Source: Gordionus sp. m RMFG-2023 | Taxonomy: Eukaryota; Nematomorpha; Gordioida; Chordodea; Parachordodidae | DNA length: 64,000 bases | NCBI RefSeq assembly: GCF_954871325.1 | Contig: NC_088775.1 | Location: 28,497,561-28,561,560 of the forward strand | Direction of reading: 5' to 3' | Shown here: positions 12,101-21,865 of the stretch, piece after piece | Position numbering within the stretch: position 1 is the first letter of the stretch | How the letters are laid out: every line of letters begins with the position of its first letter | Made by a program: the position numbers and the translations under genes | The notes under the pieces: generated by a model | The model's database searches: none | What the model was told of the DNA's origin: nothing | What the model saw: the letters and a program-made list of their open reading frames with translations, nothing else

Positions 12101-12939
12101 TCGATAAAAGTTTTTTATTTATCTTTCTCTACTATTTTTTATTTAGAACCAACATCCTTACAAGATGCCCAAAAATTTAACCATTCCTTAAATCGCAATC
12201 AAATAGTTATATTAAAGTATCTACATTTATATGATTTTTAATATCAAAGTGCACTGAACTCGATTTCAGTTCTCGTTCAGAAAAATTCCAAATCGGCCAC
12301 AACCTTGGTCCATACAAACATATTTACGATATATACCTTATTCTCAATCCTTATTTTAGACTTAAATATTTTATTTTTTACTAGTTGATTACCTAACATC
12401 TACAATACCTCTCCTTTATATCTTACCCTTGGTAACATTTGTGGCTAAAGAATCAGAAGACTCAAAGAATGTAGAATTTTACCTACGATGGTCCTACCAA
12501 CTCTTGTTACAGCACGGAGCTTTAATGGCATGTGGTCCCGATAAGCTCAAATTCTTACCTCTATTTAATTTACTTCAACGATCCATTAGCCATAAATATG
12601 AGTCCTTGAAACGAATGTAAGCTAATAATTTTAAATTCATTTATGCTGACTGTGAAAAAAATTTTACTGAAATACCATTGGTTTACCTAGCTTGAAATTT
12701 TTATTTTTATACCAATATTATATAAAGTTTTTTTAATACAAATTATGGATATTTTAAAATTGCTCTAATACCCTTTCCTTCAGTCTAACTTATATTCAAT
12801 CATTTTAATTTTATTAATTTAATAAATGTTTATTTTTACATTTTTTAGATGTAATAGCAACAAGTTTTATTTGGATTACGCTAAAGTTTTGGGCAATTTC
12901 CCGCCAGCCTTCACATCCGATCTTGCAATGCAAAAATAA
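2996..12939 (+). CDS. PWP2: PWP2/UTP1 homologue, U3 snoRNP (UTP-B) WD40 protein, C-terminal 432 residues in seven exons
   Basis: PWP2 is a UTP-B subunit of the small-subunit processome needed for early 18S rRNA processing in the nucleolus. Seven exons (2996-3146, 8806-8989, 10912-11141, 11273-11452, 11879-12109, 12385-12616, 12849-12939) join through AG/GT borders with matching phases into one open frame of 432 codons ending in TAA. The product follows known PWP2 proteins from the last WD40 repeats (SGHTGPVTS, then GHITFWD, then FTTLSFSPDG) through the signature LNRRKMTEFG, LPGVKK and RPEIRV blocks to the Utp12 domain (LIYSLD, CLRLNSQELI, VEFYLRW). Human PWP2 has about 919 residues, so the N-terminal half lies upstream. 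The acidic tail after the Utp12 domain is absent here. Intron 1 (5659 bp) and intron 2 (1922 bp) are swollen by transposons; the others are 131-426 bp. Confidence 0.93.
3390..4140 (+). pseudogene. Unrecognised coding-like relic in PWP2 intron 1
   Basis: This stretch is clearly richer in GC and in mixed codons than the surrounding intron and holds several open pieces in different frames, one from 3729 to 3911. None gives a motif I recognise. Composition and frame breaks suggest a decayed mobile-element gene, but neither class nor strand is established. Confidence 0.35.
4642..4892. repeat. 19-bp minisatellite, about 13 copies
   Basis: About thirteen head-to-tail copies of a 19-bp unit, TTGTTATATTTTTTAAAAA, with two early variants reading TTGATATAT. 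Copies in the middle are identical over many units, suggesting recent expansion. The array lies in PWP2 intron 1, just left of a hAT insertion. Confidence 0.9.
4958..6920 (+). mobile_element. hAT element, CAGGGTTGGGC ends, TSD TATATAAC
   Basis: The ends are CAGGGTTGGGC and GCCCAACCCTG, flanked by the perfect 8-bp direct repeat TATATAAC at 4950-4957 and 6921-6928. Subterminal zones repeat GTATCTTAGATAC-type motifs, which probably bind transposase. It contains a decayed transposase gene in the same strand and lies in PWP2 intron 1. Confidence 0.93.
5294..6713 (+). pseudogene. hAT transposase remnant, internally deleted
   Basis: Fragments in order are an N-terminal acidic piece starting MEEENRIICL, the second catalytic-region motif ATVTDNGSNFKKTF, then IRCLCHTISLIA, CCTRWNSLYDSL and EEYCNIMAPLAIAI, and finally the C-terminal dimerisation motif ALVERLFSFANMV. 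The BED zinc finger and first catalytic aspartate region are missing, and frames change between about 5596 and 5670 and again after 6095. Non-functional. Confidence 0.85.
6921..7329. other. AT-rich intron sequence
   Basis: Intron 1 sequence of PWP2 after the hAT element. Only AT-rich low-complexity DNA is seen. Confidence 0.5.
7330..7975 (-). pseudogene. LINE fragment: C-terminal zinc/endonuclease-like region
   Basis: Read on the minus strand, the segment gives AQLPAKLGGIDLIPLES, then a zinc-type region QPYSCNQCNLP, a GRHLRHKAINKIIHNAF block and LLEPTFYYR followed by a RPDG-like site and PPGPTGNPLFET. This order (LGGLG block, Cys/His knuckle, RH...N...I, RPDG) occurs downstream of reverse transcriptase in non-LTR elements with a restriction-like endonuclease. 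Only the 3' part is present, with several stops and frame changes, as expected of an old 5'-truncated LINE copy. Confidence 0.6.
7976..8410. other. AT-rich intron sequence
   Basis: PWP2 intron 1; no gene or repeat family recognised. Confidence 0.4.
8415..8540 (+). mobile_element. Retroelement protease-like fossil scrap
   Basis: A short plus-strand frame reads LLDTGTKISL followed by about 25 residues. The DTG triad with flanking hydrophobics is the catalytic motif of retropepsins of LTR elements. Nothing else of the element is visible. It is a small broken fossil in PWP2 intron 1. Confidence 0.45.
8806..8989 (+). CDS. PWP2: PWP2 exon: WD40 repeat with ITFWD
   Basis: The split codon G|CA joins it to the exon at 3146. 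The frame gives ALASSIHPAGSVIAV, then GHITFWDTK, then the linker DQITAKNSLKNK, which matches the DKITAKHAAKGK linker of human PWP2. It ends two bases into a codon before GT at 8990. Confidence 0.9.
9489..10608. mobile_element. Non-autonomous hAT element in PWP2 intron 2
   Basis: The left end CAGGCGCGTAACCAATGGG and right end CGTCACTG are imperfect inverted termini, flanked by CACCCATG (9481-9488) and CAACCATG (10609-10616), a 7/8 target duplication. Inside, 10190-10350 is a degenerate tandem series of GGGAAATT/TTTCCGGG-like units. No transposase is present, and splicing of PWP2 around it is undisturbed. Confidence 0.8.
10912..11141 (+). CDS. PWP2: PWP2 exon: WD40 repeat and LNRRKMTEFG block
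   Basis: AG at 10910-10911 is followed by a split codon, then TFTTLSFSPDGETLLAAGD. The upstream ATG at 10901 lies in the intron and is not the start. The C-terminal part LKRFEITQN and LNRRKMTEFG is highly diagnostic for PWP2. The exon ends one base into the glycine codon before GT at 11142. Confidence 0.93.
11273..11452 (+). CDS. PWP2: PWP2 exon: LPGVKK / RPEIRV block
   Basis: Begins after AG at 11271-11272, completing the glycine codon, and reads GNLDSENFLRD, LPGVKKHGVDRSSR and RPEIRVACARFSPS. Human PWP2 has LPGVRKGDMSSRHFKPEIRV at the same place. Donor GT is at 11453. The open minus-strand frame over this exon is a shadow. Confidence 0.92.
11879..12109 (+). CDS. PWP2: PWP2 exon: last WD40 strand and start of Utp12 domain
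   Basis: AG at 11877-11878 is followed by GRSFSLASTEGSLIYSLD, the end of the second propeller. VKELMTQDPP and CLRLNSQELIREVLGGVP then begin the C-terminal helical Utp12 domain. Donor GT is at 12110, leaving one base of the next codon. Confidence 0.92.
12385..12616 (+). CDS. PWP2: PWP2 exon: Utp12 helical domain
   Basis: Starts after CTAG, restoring an isoleucine codon, and encodes LTSTIPLLYILPLV, KNVEFYLRWSYQLLLQHG and LFNLLQRSISHKYESLKR. The last aligns with the QFLQKSIQRHLDDLSKL stretch of human PWP2. A strong donor GTAAGC follows at 12617. Confidence 0.92.
12849..12939 (+). CDS. PWP2: PWP2 terminal exon with stop
   Basis: After TTTTTTAG the frame reads CNSNKFYLDYAKVLG, matching CSWNHYNMQYAL near the human C-terminus, and stops at TAA 12937-12939 after ALTSDLAMQK-like residues. 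The protein ends soon after the Utp12 domain. Confidence 0.9.
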
Positions 12940-12968
12940 TATTCTTTAAATTAACCATAATATTGTTG

Positions 12969-12974
12969 AATAAA
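12969..12974 (+). promoter_or_regulatory. Candidate polyadenylation signal of PWP2
   Basis: AATAAA lies 30 bases after the PWP2 stop codon, a plausible distance for cleavage shortly downstream. In such AT-rich DNA the hexamer also arises by chance. Confidence 0.5.
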
Positions 12975-13136
12975 TTGTTAAACTCTTTCATTCCTTGATT
13001 TGTATGATATAAGATAGTTATATTTGAAAATAAAACATGGATAAAAATATTTTGAAATTTTTTTAATTAAAATTAACATATTTATATACCAGTCAATCTA
13101 TTTAAAATATAATATGGGCTGATTAGCAAGCATATG

Positions 13137-13344
13137 TATTGCTGTTAAATGGCTAAATTTGAGGCGATTTTTAAAAACAGCTAACTCAATATTTTGACCT
13201 GAAATAAGTCTCGAAATTTCGTTAATAGATAACCAAAACTTTTTACCATCTATGAGCAAATTCTTCAGGCTTGCGTAATAATTATCTGGATAAAATATTG
13301 TGTCCGTCGTTTTTAAAAATCGGCTCAGCCGTTTAACAATACTA
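13137..13344. mobile_element. hAT MITE of the TAGTGTTGTTAAACGGC family
   Basis: About 208 bp with ends TTGCTGTTAAATGGC and GCCGTTTAACAATACTA and the internal family landmarks GCTAACTCAATATTTT and AAAATCGGCTC. The flanks AGCATATG and CATATATG are only weakly similar. The same family recurs at 25703, 35766 and 47172. Confidence 0.7.
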
Positions 13345-13696
13345 CATATATGTATGTTTTAGTAATGTAAATGTAAATATTGACACATTTGAACGCTTAA
13401 GGATAAGGGCCAAAACTACTATTATAAATAGTGTTCTAAACTAACGTCAAAGAGTAACGTCGCTACTGACGGCGTTACCTTGAAGAAAAGGAACTCCATT
13501 CGTTACATTCTTCTAGTAATAACGGTAACACAGTTTCTTTTTGAATAACGGTAACGCAAAATGTTACTCGTTACTTCAAATTTTTCTTAAAAAAATTTGG
13601 GAAAACAAATTTTATTGTATCATAAATTACTTTTATTTAGTTTTAAATTTTATAAATAATTTAAGCCGAGCTTTTAATTCACATCAACCATCAAAT

Positions 13697-13795
13697 TCCT
13701 TGTTTTTTATTTTAAATTTTCCTTATTCCTTGTTTTTTATTTTAAATTTTCCTTATTCCTTGTTTTTTATTTTAAATTTTCCTTGTTAAATTTTT
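13697..13795. repeat. 33-bp tandem repeat, three copies
   Basis: Three copies of a 33-bp unit containing TTCCTTGTTTTTTATTTTAAA lie in the left part of the surrounding hAT element. They create a repetitive open frame (SLFFILNFPY) that is not a gene. Confidence 0.85.
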
Positions 13796-13840
13796 AGTCA
13801 AGATTGTTAATCTAAATTAATATTGAATCAATAAATATAT

Positions 13841-16458
13841 GTTATATTCCATATTAAATCAACCAAAAAAAGTCAATTCTCAACCGGACCCTCTTCAATT
13901 TTTTTTAAAAATTTGTATGTTGGTAGTATATACACTAACTAATAAAAATGTAAAATTTTACTTTTCAAATCGGCTTACTTCATGAGATATGGTCATCTTT
14001 AGAAACGCGAAAATTCCAAAATACAGTATATTTAATTTTAAATATCTCAAAAAGTAATTAAGCTGAAGGCATGATTTAAATTTTATTAAATAGCTCTAAT
14101 ATGATATAAAAATTATTTTATTAATAAAAAGTTTATTACCAAAAACCGGAAATAGAAAACCGAAAATAGCTATAAAATAAAAATTGCTCTTTTTTTTCTT
14201 TCAAATTTTTTTTACAAATAGATATTATACTTCTTAATATTTGTACAAAATTTTAGATTGGGACCATTACTGGGCCAATAGTTATTACGCTTTAAATATA
14301 AATAGTATGGCTTAAATCCTAAATTATACCAAATATATAGTAATTTAAGAAACAAATAAAAAGAAAATTCCTTTATGATCGAGCCGATTGTATTTTTTTT
14401 ATAAATGTTTCGGGCTGTGAGTCCACTAGTAGACATTATGTCATATTTAACATAAGTTTAGCGATTTTATTTTAGAGAGAAAATAATTGTAAAAATATTT
14501 ATAACTTTATTTAGCTAATTATTTATATTACATGAATATCAAATGGAAAATTAATATTGTTATAAACATATTAAATTAAATAATATCATACATTAAATTA
14601 TCTAATGAATTAGAATAAACGTTTGACTTTCATTTTTCCTTCCATTGGAATAAATGAATGATATTTTTGTGTCCCGGGAATTAGTTTGGCCGTTAAAAAT
14701 CTATTTTCGAGATTGGTTTTTTGTACTTGGTTCCTTTTTCCATTAACTTTCATTGATATAAAATTATTCATACGTGGCATAAGTCTGCTGTTTTCGTCAG
14801 AATTATAAAATTCTATTACTTTATTTGCAATGTCATCCGTAATTATTCTACTTGGTTTTATGATATTTGGGTTTGACAAAACACCCTTTTCTTCAGCTAA
14901 TTGTTTAGCTGTCCGGGCCATAAAATTTGTGGTTGAAAATTCCTTTTCAATTTTATCAAGAGTCCAAGATTTGTAAAACTGTTAATATTTGTATTTTTTC
15001 ATTGCAAGAACTTGTAGCAAATTTTCAGTTGATTTATGATTTCGGCTTCATCTTTTTTTGCTTGATCCTCTAGATTTATTTTAAAAACTTTTTTAAATTT
15101 TCCCTGAATTTTCAAAAATTTATTTACAGGATATTTTTTTTCTTTTTAATAGGTGTCTCCCCTAAAAATGGCAAAGTTTCATTTAAAGTTGAAATTGAAG
15201 TATTAAAATATGTATAAGAGATTGGATTATTGCATGGTTGATCAGGTTCAGAATCGCTAAATGTTTCATTAATAGTTGAGGTAGAAGGTAAGTTAAAAAT
15301 AGAAGGTAATGTGATCGGGATCGTAGAAGTAAAAGGTAAGATCAGATTTGTTGAATATTTTTTTAATTTTTTCCGGCAAGAGCTACAAATTTTTTGATTA
15401 ATTGATGAGCTAGAATTCACTTCTATCATCCATTGTAAAGCATTTCTAAGATCGTAACGTACTGAATGAGATTTTATTCTAAAGGGTTTACAGCACTTTA
15501 CTGGAATAGAAATAACTTTTCTAGACATTTAAATTTTTTTGGTAAGGAATAAAAGATAGCTATTAATTTTATATAATTATTTTAAATTAAAAATAAATTG
15601 GATAATGAATACCGATAATTTAATTTTCTTAGAAAAATGGCTTTATAAAATTAATCAATAAAAATGACGGCTGTTGCTGTTGGAATTGAATTTGATTTTT
15701 ATGATAATTATTTTATTTGATAATTAATTATAAGTAGAAAATAATCTTTATGAAAATATATTTCTGATGATCACAAAGATAATTTTTTATCCGGCAAAGA
15801 AAATAATCGACATAATTCACTCATAGCAAAAATCTCGAATTTAAGAAAAAATTTTTTTTGGGGGGGGGGCGAATATAAATCTTAAGATGGGGTTCGGATT
15901 TCAGTTTTAATACTATTATTCACAAATATTATCACTTTTGTTAAAAAAATAATTACTCATTTCGTATAATATAGAATTTAAGCCATACTATTTATATTTA
16001 AAGCGTAATAACTATTGGCCCAGTTATGGTCCCAATCTAGGATTTTGTACAAATATTAAGATATATAATGTCTATTTGTTAAAAAATTTTGAAAGAAAAA
16101 AAAAGGGCAATTTTTATTTTATAACCATTTCCGGTTTTCTATTTCCGGTTTTTGGTAATAAAATTATTTTCAATATAATAAATTTTATATCATATTAAAG
16201 GGCTATTCTAGAGTTATTTAATAAAGTTTAAATTATACCTATAGCTTAATTACTTTTTGAGATATTTAAAATTAAATATGGTGTATTTTGAACTTTTCGC
16301 GTTTCTAAAGATGGCCATATCTCACATGAAGTAAGCTGAGTTGAGAATTAAAATTTTATATTATTGCTAGTTAGTGTATATACTACCATCATGCAAATTT
16401 TTAAAAAAAATCGAAGAGGGTCGGGTTGAATCTTCAGTTGATTTGATATGGAATACAA
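13841..16458 (-). mobile_element. Long-TIR DNA transposon, 4-bp TSD ATAT (GGGTCATTCC-related)
   Basis: Inverted repeats of about 500 bp (13841-14335 and 15965-16458) end in GTTATATTCCATATTAAATC and its counterpart, flanked on both sides by ATAT. The ends are a diverged version of the GGGTCATTCCATGTCAAAT ends at 47271 and 42369. Between them lies the N-terminal part of the same transposase type. The 4-bp duplication and long TIRs would fit the Sola superfamily, but I cannot confirm that. Confidence 0.75.
14610..15528 (-). pseudogene. N-terminal part of a DxxENY-type transposase
   Basis: The frame starts MSRKVISIPVKCCKPFRIK at 15528, with paired cysteines CCKPF and ICSSCRKKL suggesting a zinc-binding domain. 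After a break, 14921-14610 carries VIEFYNSDENSRLMPRMNNF, the block that in related proteins precedes the KDxVSVK motif. The catalytic region seen in the relative at 48130-49370 is absent, so this is a deleted, non-autonomous copy. The identification rests on resemblance to this widespread invertebrate protein family from memory. Confidence 0.65.
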
Positions 16459-16599
16459 CATATGTAAAATTATATTCTCATTAATATTTATTTTATAAAG
16501 AACAATTGTACATTTTCTTCTGAATATGAGTAAAGCCTGCCTTACCTTTAATATGAAACCTTACACAAAGTTTACACTTTGTAAGTGTAAATTGTGTCC

Positions 16600-17260
16600 C
16601 AACTCATAATTTTAACCTCAATTGTGGAATAAACATGGCATCCTCCAAACTTATGCAGCCATTTTTAAGAAACTAAAACTCCGAAAAATTGGTATAGTGT
16701 TATTAAGGAGAATGATCACAATGTCGAATCTTGTGATAAATCCATATTACAGAGATTTTCAGATAATGACAAGTCGTTCATAGATAAATTTAGAATAGCT
16801 ATATATATGATTTTATAAGTTATGGATCCTTTTCCTACGGCTCTTTCGATTTTAGAGAAGAAAAATCATTTGGATCTCACTCCTACTATAATTAAATGGC
16901 TTTGAATAATTTCATTTTGTAAGCCACTTATTAATGCAATTCTACAAGACAAAGATAATATAATATATACAGTTGAAGTGTTGTTCACAATTTATATTTT
17001 GATAATATTTTACTTCAATTGAATATATATTAGTAATAATTCACCCACTATGACTCTTGTAAAACTAGATGCCGCAAAGGAAGGAAGCTTGAACTTATTT
17101 TAGGTTTGAGAAAAGATCTTGACAAAGAAAAGGCAAACTTGGCTTTAGGAAATAACACACATACAGATTAATTTGTAATAAAGAATAAAAAGATTGGATG
17201 AGGATCTAATGAAGATTCTTTTGACGATGAACAAGCTTTTTTCAAATAAAATTATTCCTT
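16600..17260 (+). pseudogene. Decayed transposase remains in the hAT element
   Basis: Short plus-strand pieces such as MASSKLMQPFLRN and LEKKNHLDLTPTIIKWL can be read, separated by stops. They lie in the interior of the 13430-17478 hAT element and are most simply its transposase, but no diagnostic motif survives. Confidence 0.35.
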
Positions 17261-17500
17261 AATTTTATATAAATTCTTATTTTTTACATAATTTTATTTA
17301 TATTATATTTATAGGGAAAATTTGAATTTTTATATATTCTATTTTTTTAATAACGAGTAACCGTTACTTTTTTGAATAGTCAGTAACGCGCGTTCCTTTT
17401 TTCACAAGGTAACGAGTAACGCGTTCCCTTTTTCAGACATAACGAGTTTCTTTTTTGAAGTAACGTTTACAACACCTGTTATAAACATATATTGATTATA

Positions 17501-18660
17501 GGTATCGCGTCATTACAGAGAAACCATTACAGAGAAAACATTTACAGAGAAACTTTTACAGAGAAAACAATTAAAGAGAATGTCGTTTAGAGAATTTTTT
17601 TATAGAGAATTATTTAATAGAGAAACTTTTACAGAGAAAACAATTAAAGAGAATGTCGTTTAAAGAGAATTTTTTTATAGAGAATTATTTTATAGAGAAT
17701 GTATTTTACAGAGAAACTTTTACAGAGAAAACAATTAAAGAGAATGTCGTTTAAAGTGAATTTTTTTATAGAGAATTATTTTATAGAGAATGTATTTTAC
17801 AGAGAAAACAATTAAAGAGAATGTCGTTTAAAGAGAAAACTATTATAGAGAATTTTTTATGTTTAAAGAGAATTATTTTATAGAGAATTTTTATAAAGAA
17901 TATGATTATTTTATAAAAAATTTATAACGCTCTCAAAAATAATTATTGAGCTTTTGGTGTAATTTTGAAATTCAAAAATAGAGATTTGCAGTGTCAATTT
18001 TACTCTATTTTAATGCTACCAAATATAATGATATAAAAAAATTAAATTTTATCTATTGGACCGATTTCTTTCAAAATTAGTATCTCTTTCTAAAAAACTC
18101 ACTTTATTTCAAATGATGAACAAATTTAAGAAAGTTTAGCAAAAAGATAATTAAGATATTAATGTATTAAATAAATGATGGTAAAATGAGATGTAAGATT
18201 GGTCTTTTGTAAGTATTTAATACATATCGAAATATTTAATATTTTATAATAAAAGTCAACACATAGTATATGGCCAGTCAATACATACTATGTTTTGACT
18301 GGCCAGAAAAACAATATGCACACCTTAAGTAATAATTACGCAAATTTATACAAAAATGTTATATATTATATAGATTAACATTTTTTATAATATAATCATA
18401 TTCTTTAAATAAAATTTTATAAAAAATTCTCTATAAAATCATTCTCTATAAAATAATTCTCTATAAAAAAATTATCTTTAAACGACATTCTCTTTAATTG
18501 TTTTCTCTGTAAAATACATTCTCTATAAAAAAATTCTCTTTAAACGACATTCTCTTTAATTGTTTTCTCTTTAAACGACATTCTCTTTAATGGTTTTCTC
18601 TGTATAAGTTTCTCTGTAATTGTTTTCTCTGTAATGGTTTCTCTGTAATGACGTGGAACC
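17501..18660. mobile_element. Fold-back element with perfect 9-bp TSD TTGATTATA
   Basis: Ends GGTATCGCGTCATTACAG and CTGTAATGACGTGGAACC are inverted with 14 of 18 matches. They are flanked by TTGATTATA at 17492-17500 and 18661-18669. Both arms are built from short tandem units around ACAGAGAAA and AAAGAGAATGTCGTTTA, making arms of about 420 and 240 bp around a 480-bp AT-rich unique centre. No coding capacity. A 9-bp duplication and G-starting ends point to Mutator-like or Merlin mobilisation; which one cannot be settled here. Confidence 0.85.
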
Positions 18661-18872
18661 TTGATTATAAGATGTGATCACAATTAATACAAGTTTTTTT
18701 ATATTGCGCGCTGCACCACTAACTACAGGTAAAGATTATATAATGGTATGGATATCCATATTTACATATATAATTAAAATGAAAATTAAATTATATATCA
18801 AATAATAATTAACGCTCATATACCCTAGTCTAATCAAACATAATAAATGGATTAACAATATTAGGCTTGCGC

Positions 18873-21713
18873 TAGTGTTGTTAAAAGCCAAGTTTTTTGT
18901 TGGCTCAACCCGGTTCAGGAGTTGGCTCGAATCTAATTTTGAGCCAAAATATATTTATTTAAAAATTTTAAAAGAATATAATAAAAATCGAGAATTCGTG
19001 TACTTCCTCTTATATATTTTTTAATAATATTTTATTTTTTATGTTTATAAAATTTTTTTTAAACATAATATATTATGAAAATAGATTTATTTATTTGATA
19101 TTTTTTAATAAAAAAAAATGATATACGCTGCTATTGTGTGATATTATTTTTTTTATAATTTTATTAGTGATTTTCACGCCCAAAATTTTAAGCAAAAAAT
19201 ATTTTATGAGTTCAAAAAGATTTTTGAACATATTTTGATTTGATAAGAATTTTAAATTTTCTTTATAAATAAATCTTTTTTTTGAGGAATTCTTTTGGAA
19301 ATTTTATTATATAAATAAACAATCTTTTAGATGAAATCTTTTATAATTTTTGTAAAATTATCTATTTTTTAAGTATAGAGGTGGTTTTTTCTAAACAGTT
19401 TTTTTTTAAATATTTATATTAAACTTTTTTATGTTATTTTATATGATCTTTTTAAGGATAATATTTTAATGTGACAATTGTATTCTTTAATTTTAACATT
19501 TTTGAAATTTTTTGACACAAAATGGTAAAATTAATATTTACATGGTAAAGATGTTAAATTATTAAGTCAATGAAGATGTTCCTTGGAAAAATGACAATTA
19601 TCATAATCGGTATTTTTAAACATATTATATTTTTTGACGCTAATGGTCAAACAAAATATAAAATTATTTTAAACCTAAAAATCTAAAATATTTATAACAT
19701 GTTAAATTAAAATTTCAATTAAAATGTTACATATTAAAGTGGCAATGTCATAATCGTTATTTTTAAAGTTTTTTGATGCAAATGGGCAAAAATAAGTATT
19801 GTTAACATGTTAAATTAAATATTTAGTAAAAATTTACCCTTAAGAAGTGACAATTATCCTAATCGTTATTTTTAAAGTTTTTTAAAAAATTTTTGATGTT
19901 AATGGGTTAAAATAAGTATTGCTAACATGTTTAAATAAAATTTCAGTGAAGATATACCATAGATAAGTAACAATTGTCACAATCGTTATATTTTAAAAGT
20001 TTTTTTTACCCAAATCGGTTAAAATATAGATTGTAAAAATGTCAAATTAAAATTTCATGAAGATGTACCATAGGAAAGTGACCATTGTCATAATCTTTAT
20101 TTTTAAAGTTTTTCAATATATTTTTGAGAAATCATTCAAAAAAAAATATTTTGTTTAAATTTTATTTAAATAATTCAGAAAAGTGTAAATTACCACATTC
20201 GTTCTTTAACTTATTTCTTTTGAGAAATGTGTTAGCTCTATTTGGCGAAACAAAAAACAAATGGCAATTTTCATGCTCATTATCGTTGTCCCTTTTATCC
20301 TGCTTAAAATTTGATAAAAATATACAAAGTGATTACTAAAGAGGGTTGTAACTCATGTTAATTTATATACTTTTAAGATATGGACTCACAATCTTATTAA
20401 TTAATATATTTTAATTCTACATTTATTAAAATGTATACCCTGCATTTACAATTAGTAAATTTTTACGCACGGTGAAATCGAGCTGAGTCTGAATTCAGGG
20501 TAAGATTTTTATGAAAAGAACTTAAAAACATATAAAATGTTTACAATAAATATTTTAACCCATTTACGTCAAAAAAACTTTAAAAATAACGATTATAACA
20601 ATTGTCACTTTTCTATGCTACATTTTCGTGAAATTTTAATTTAACATGTTTACATTCTATATTTTTACCCATTTATGTCAAAAAACTTTAAAAATAAGAT
20701 TATGATAATTGTCACTTTTGTATGCTACATCTTCATGAAATTTTTTTAACATGTTAACAATATATATTTTAACCCATTTACGTAAAATAAATTCAAAAAC
20801 TTTCAAAATAACGATTATGGCAATTGTCACTTGGGTACATCTTTACTTAAGTTTTATTTCAACATATTAGCAATACTTATTTTAGCCCATTTACCGTCAA
20901 AAAACTTTAAAAATAAAGATTATAATAATTGTCACTTATCTATGGTATATCTTCACTAAATTTTTAATTTAACATAATAACAATACTTATTTTGCCCATT
21001 TGTATAAAAAACGATTATGACAATTGTCACTTTTATATTATCTTAATAAAAATTTTAAATTTAACATGTTAAAAATTCATATTTTTGCCCATTAGCGTCA
21101 AAAAAATTTAATATTTAAATACTGATTATGATAATTGTCACATTGACTTTATAATTTATCAAAAAATGTTAAAAAATAAGGAATATAACAATTGTCACAT
21201 TAAAATATTATCCTTAAAAAGATCATATAAAATAACATAAATTTATAAAAAAAAAATTATTTTGAAAAAACCACCCTTTTAATATACTTAAAAAAATAGA
21301 TAATTTTACAAAGATGATAAAAAAAACTCTAAAAGATTTCGCCTAAAAGATTGTTTATTTACAATAAAATTCACAAAATAATTTCTCAAAAATGATTTAT
21401 TTACAAAGAAGATTTAAAATATTTATCAAATCAAAATATCTTCAAAATTCTTTTTGAACTTCAAAAGATTTTTTTTGCTTAAAATTTTGGGCGTGAAAAT
21501 CACTAATAAATTATTCTAACAAAAATAATATTACAATAGTAGCATATCATCATTTTTTATTAAAAAAACATGAAATAAATAAATCTATTTTTATAATATA
21601 ATCATATTTTATAATATAATATAAATAAGCTGGTCGCCTGAGTTAATTTTTCGACTCAAAAACTGGCTGAATTTAGGGCTAAGCCGGCTTGGCTCAGCCG
21701 TTTAACAACACTA
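18873..21713. mobile_element. Large fold-back hAT derivative with tandem subrepeats
   Basis: Starts TAGTGTTGTTAAAAGCCAAG and ends GCCGTTTAACAACACTA. The two arms (about 18960-20330 and 20400-21640) are inverted copies of roughly 1.25 kb. Each arm contains six or seven degenerate subrepeats of about 100-130 bp, each holding the palindrome GACAATTGTC beside ATAATCG and an AACATGTTAA motif. The 20124-20339 open frame falls at the arm end and is not a gene. I found no matching 8-bp flanks. Confidence 0.75.
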
Positions 21714-21865
21714 ATTACAAATAAATAAATTTCGGCTCAAAAGTTGGCTTGAGCTAATTCCTGAGCCGACTCGAGCCAGCTGTCTCATCTGAGTCTATAT
21801 TTCAGCTCAAAAACTGGCTGAGTTTAGGGCTAAGCAGGCTTGGCTGAGCCATTTAACAACAGTAC
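21640..21865. repeat. Tandem hAT-end units, first cluster
   Basis: Two units, about 150 bp apart, each run from CTGAGTTTAGGGCTAAG through GGCTTGGCTCAGCC to TTTAACAACACTA and then AAATAAATTTCGGCTCAAAA. The TTTAACAACACTA piece is the terminal sequence of the hAT family, so whole transposon ends are being repeated in tandem. Confidence 0.75.

Larger units (their letters stand above)
13430..17478 (+). mobile_element. hAT element with TAACG-rich ends, split by a later insertion
   Basis: The left end AGTGTTCTAAACTAACG and right end CGTTTACAACACCTG are inverted termini. The flanks TTATAAAT and TTATAAAC give a 7/8 target duplication. Both subterminal zones contain repeated GTAACG/CGTTAC motifs. The body is interrupted by the 13841-16458 element. 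The right part holds faint transposase remains. Confidence 0.75.

Noticed and set aside
20124-20339. Open frame of 71 residues at the centre of the fold-back element
   Set aside because: It falls at the junction of the inverted arms, has no motif, and is composed of AT-rich low-complexity codons.
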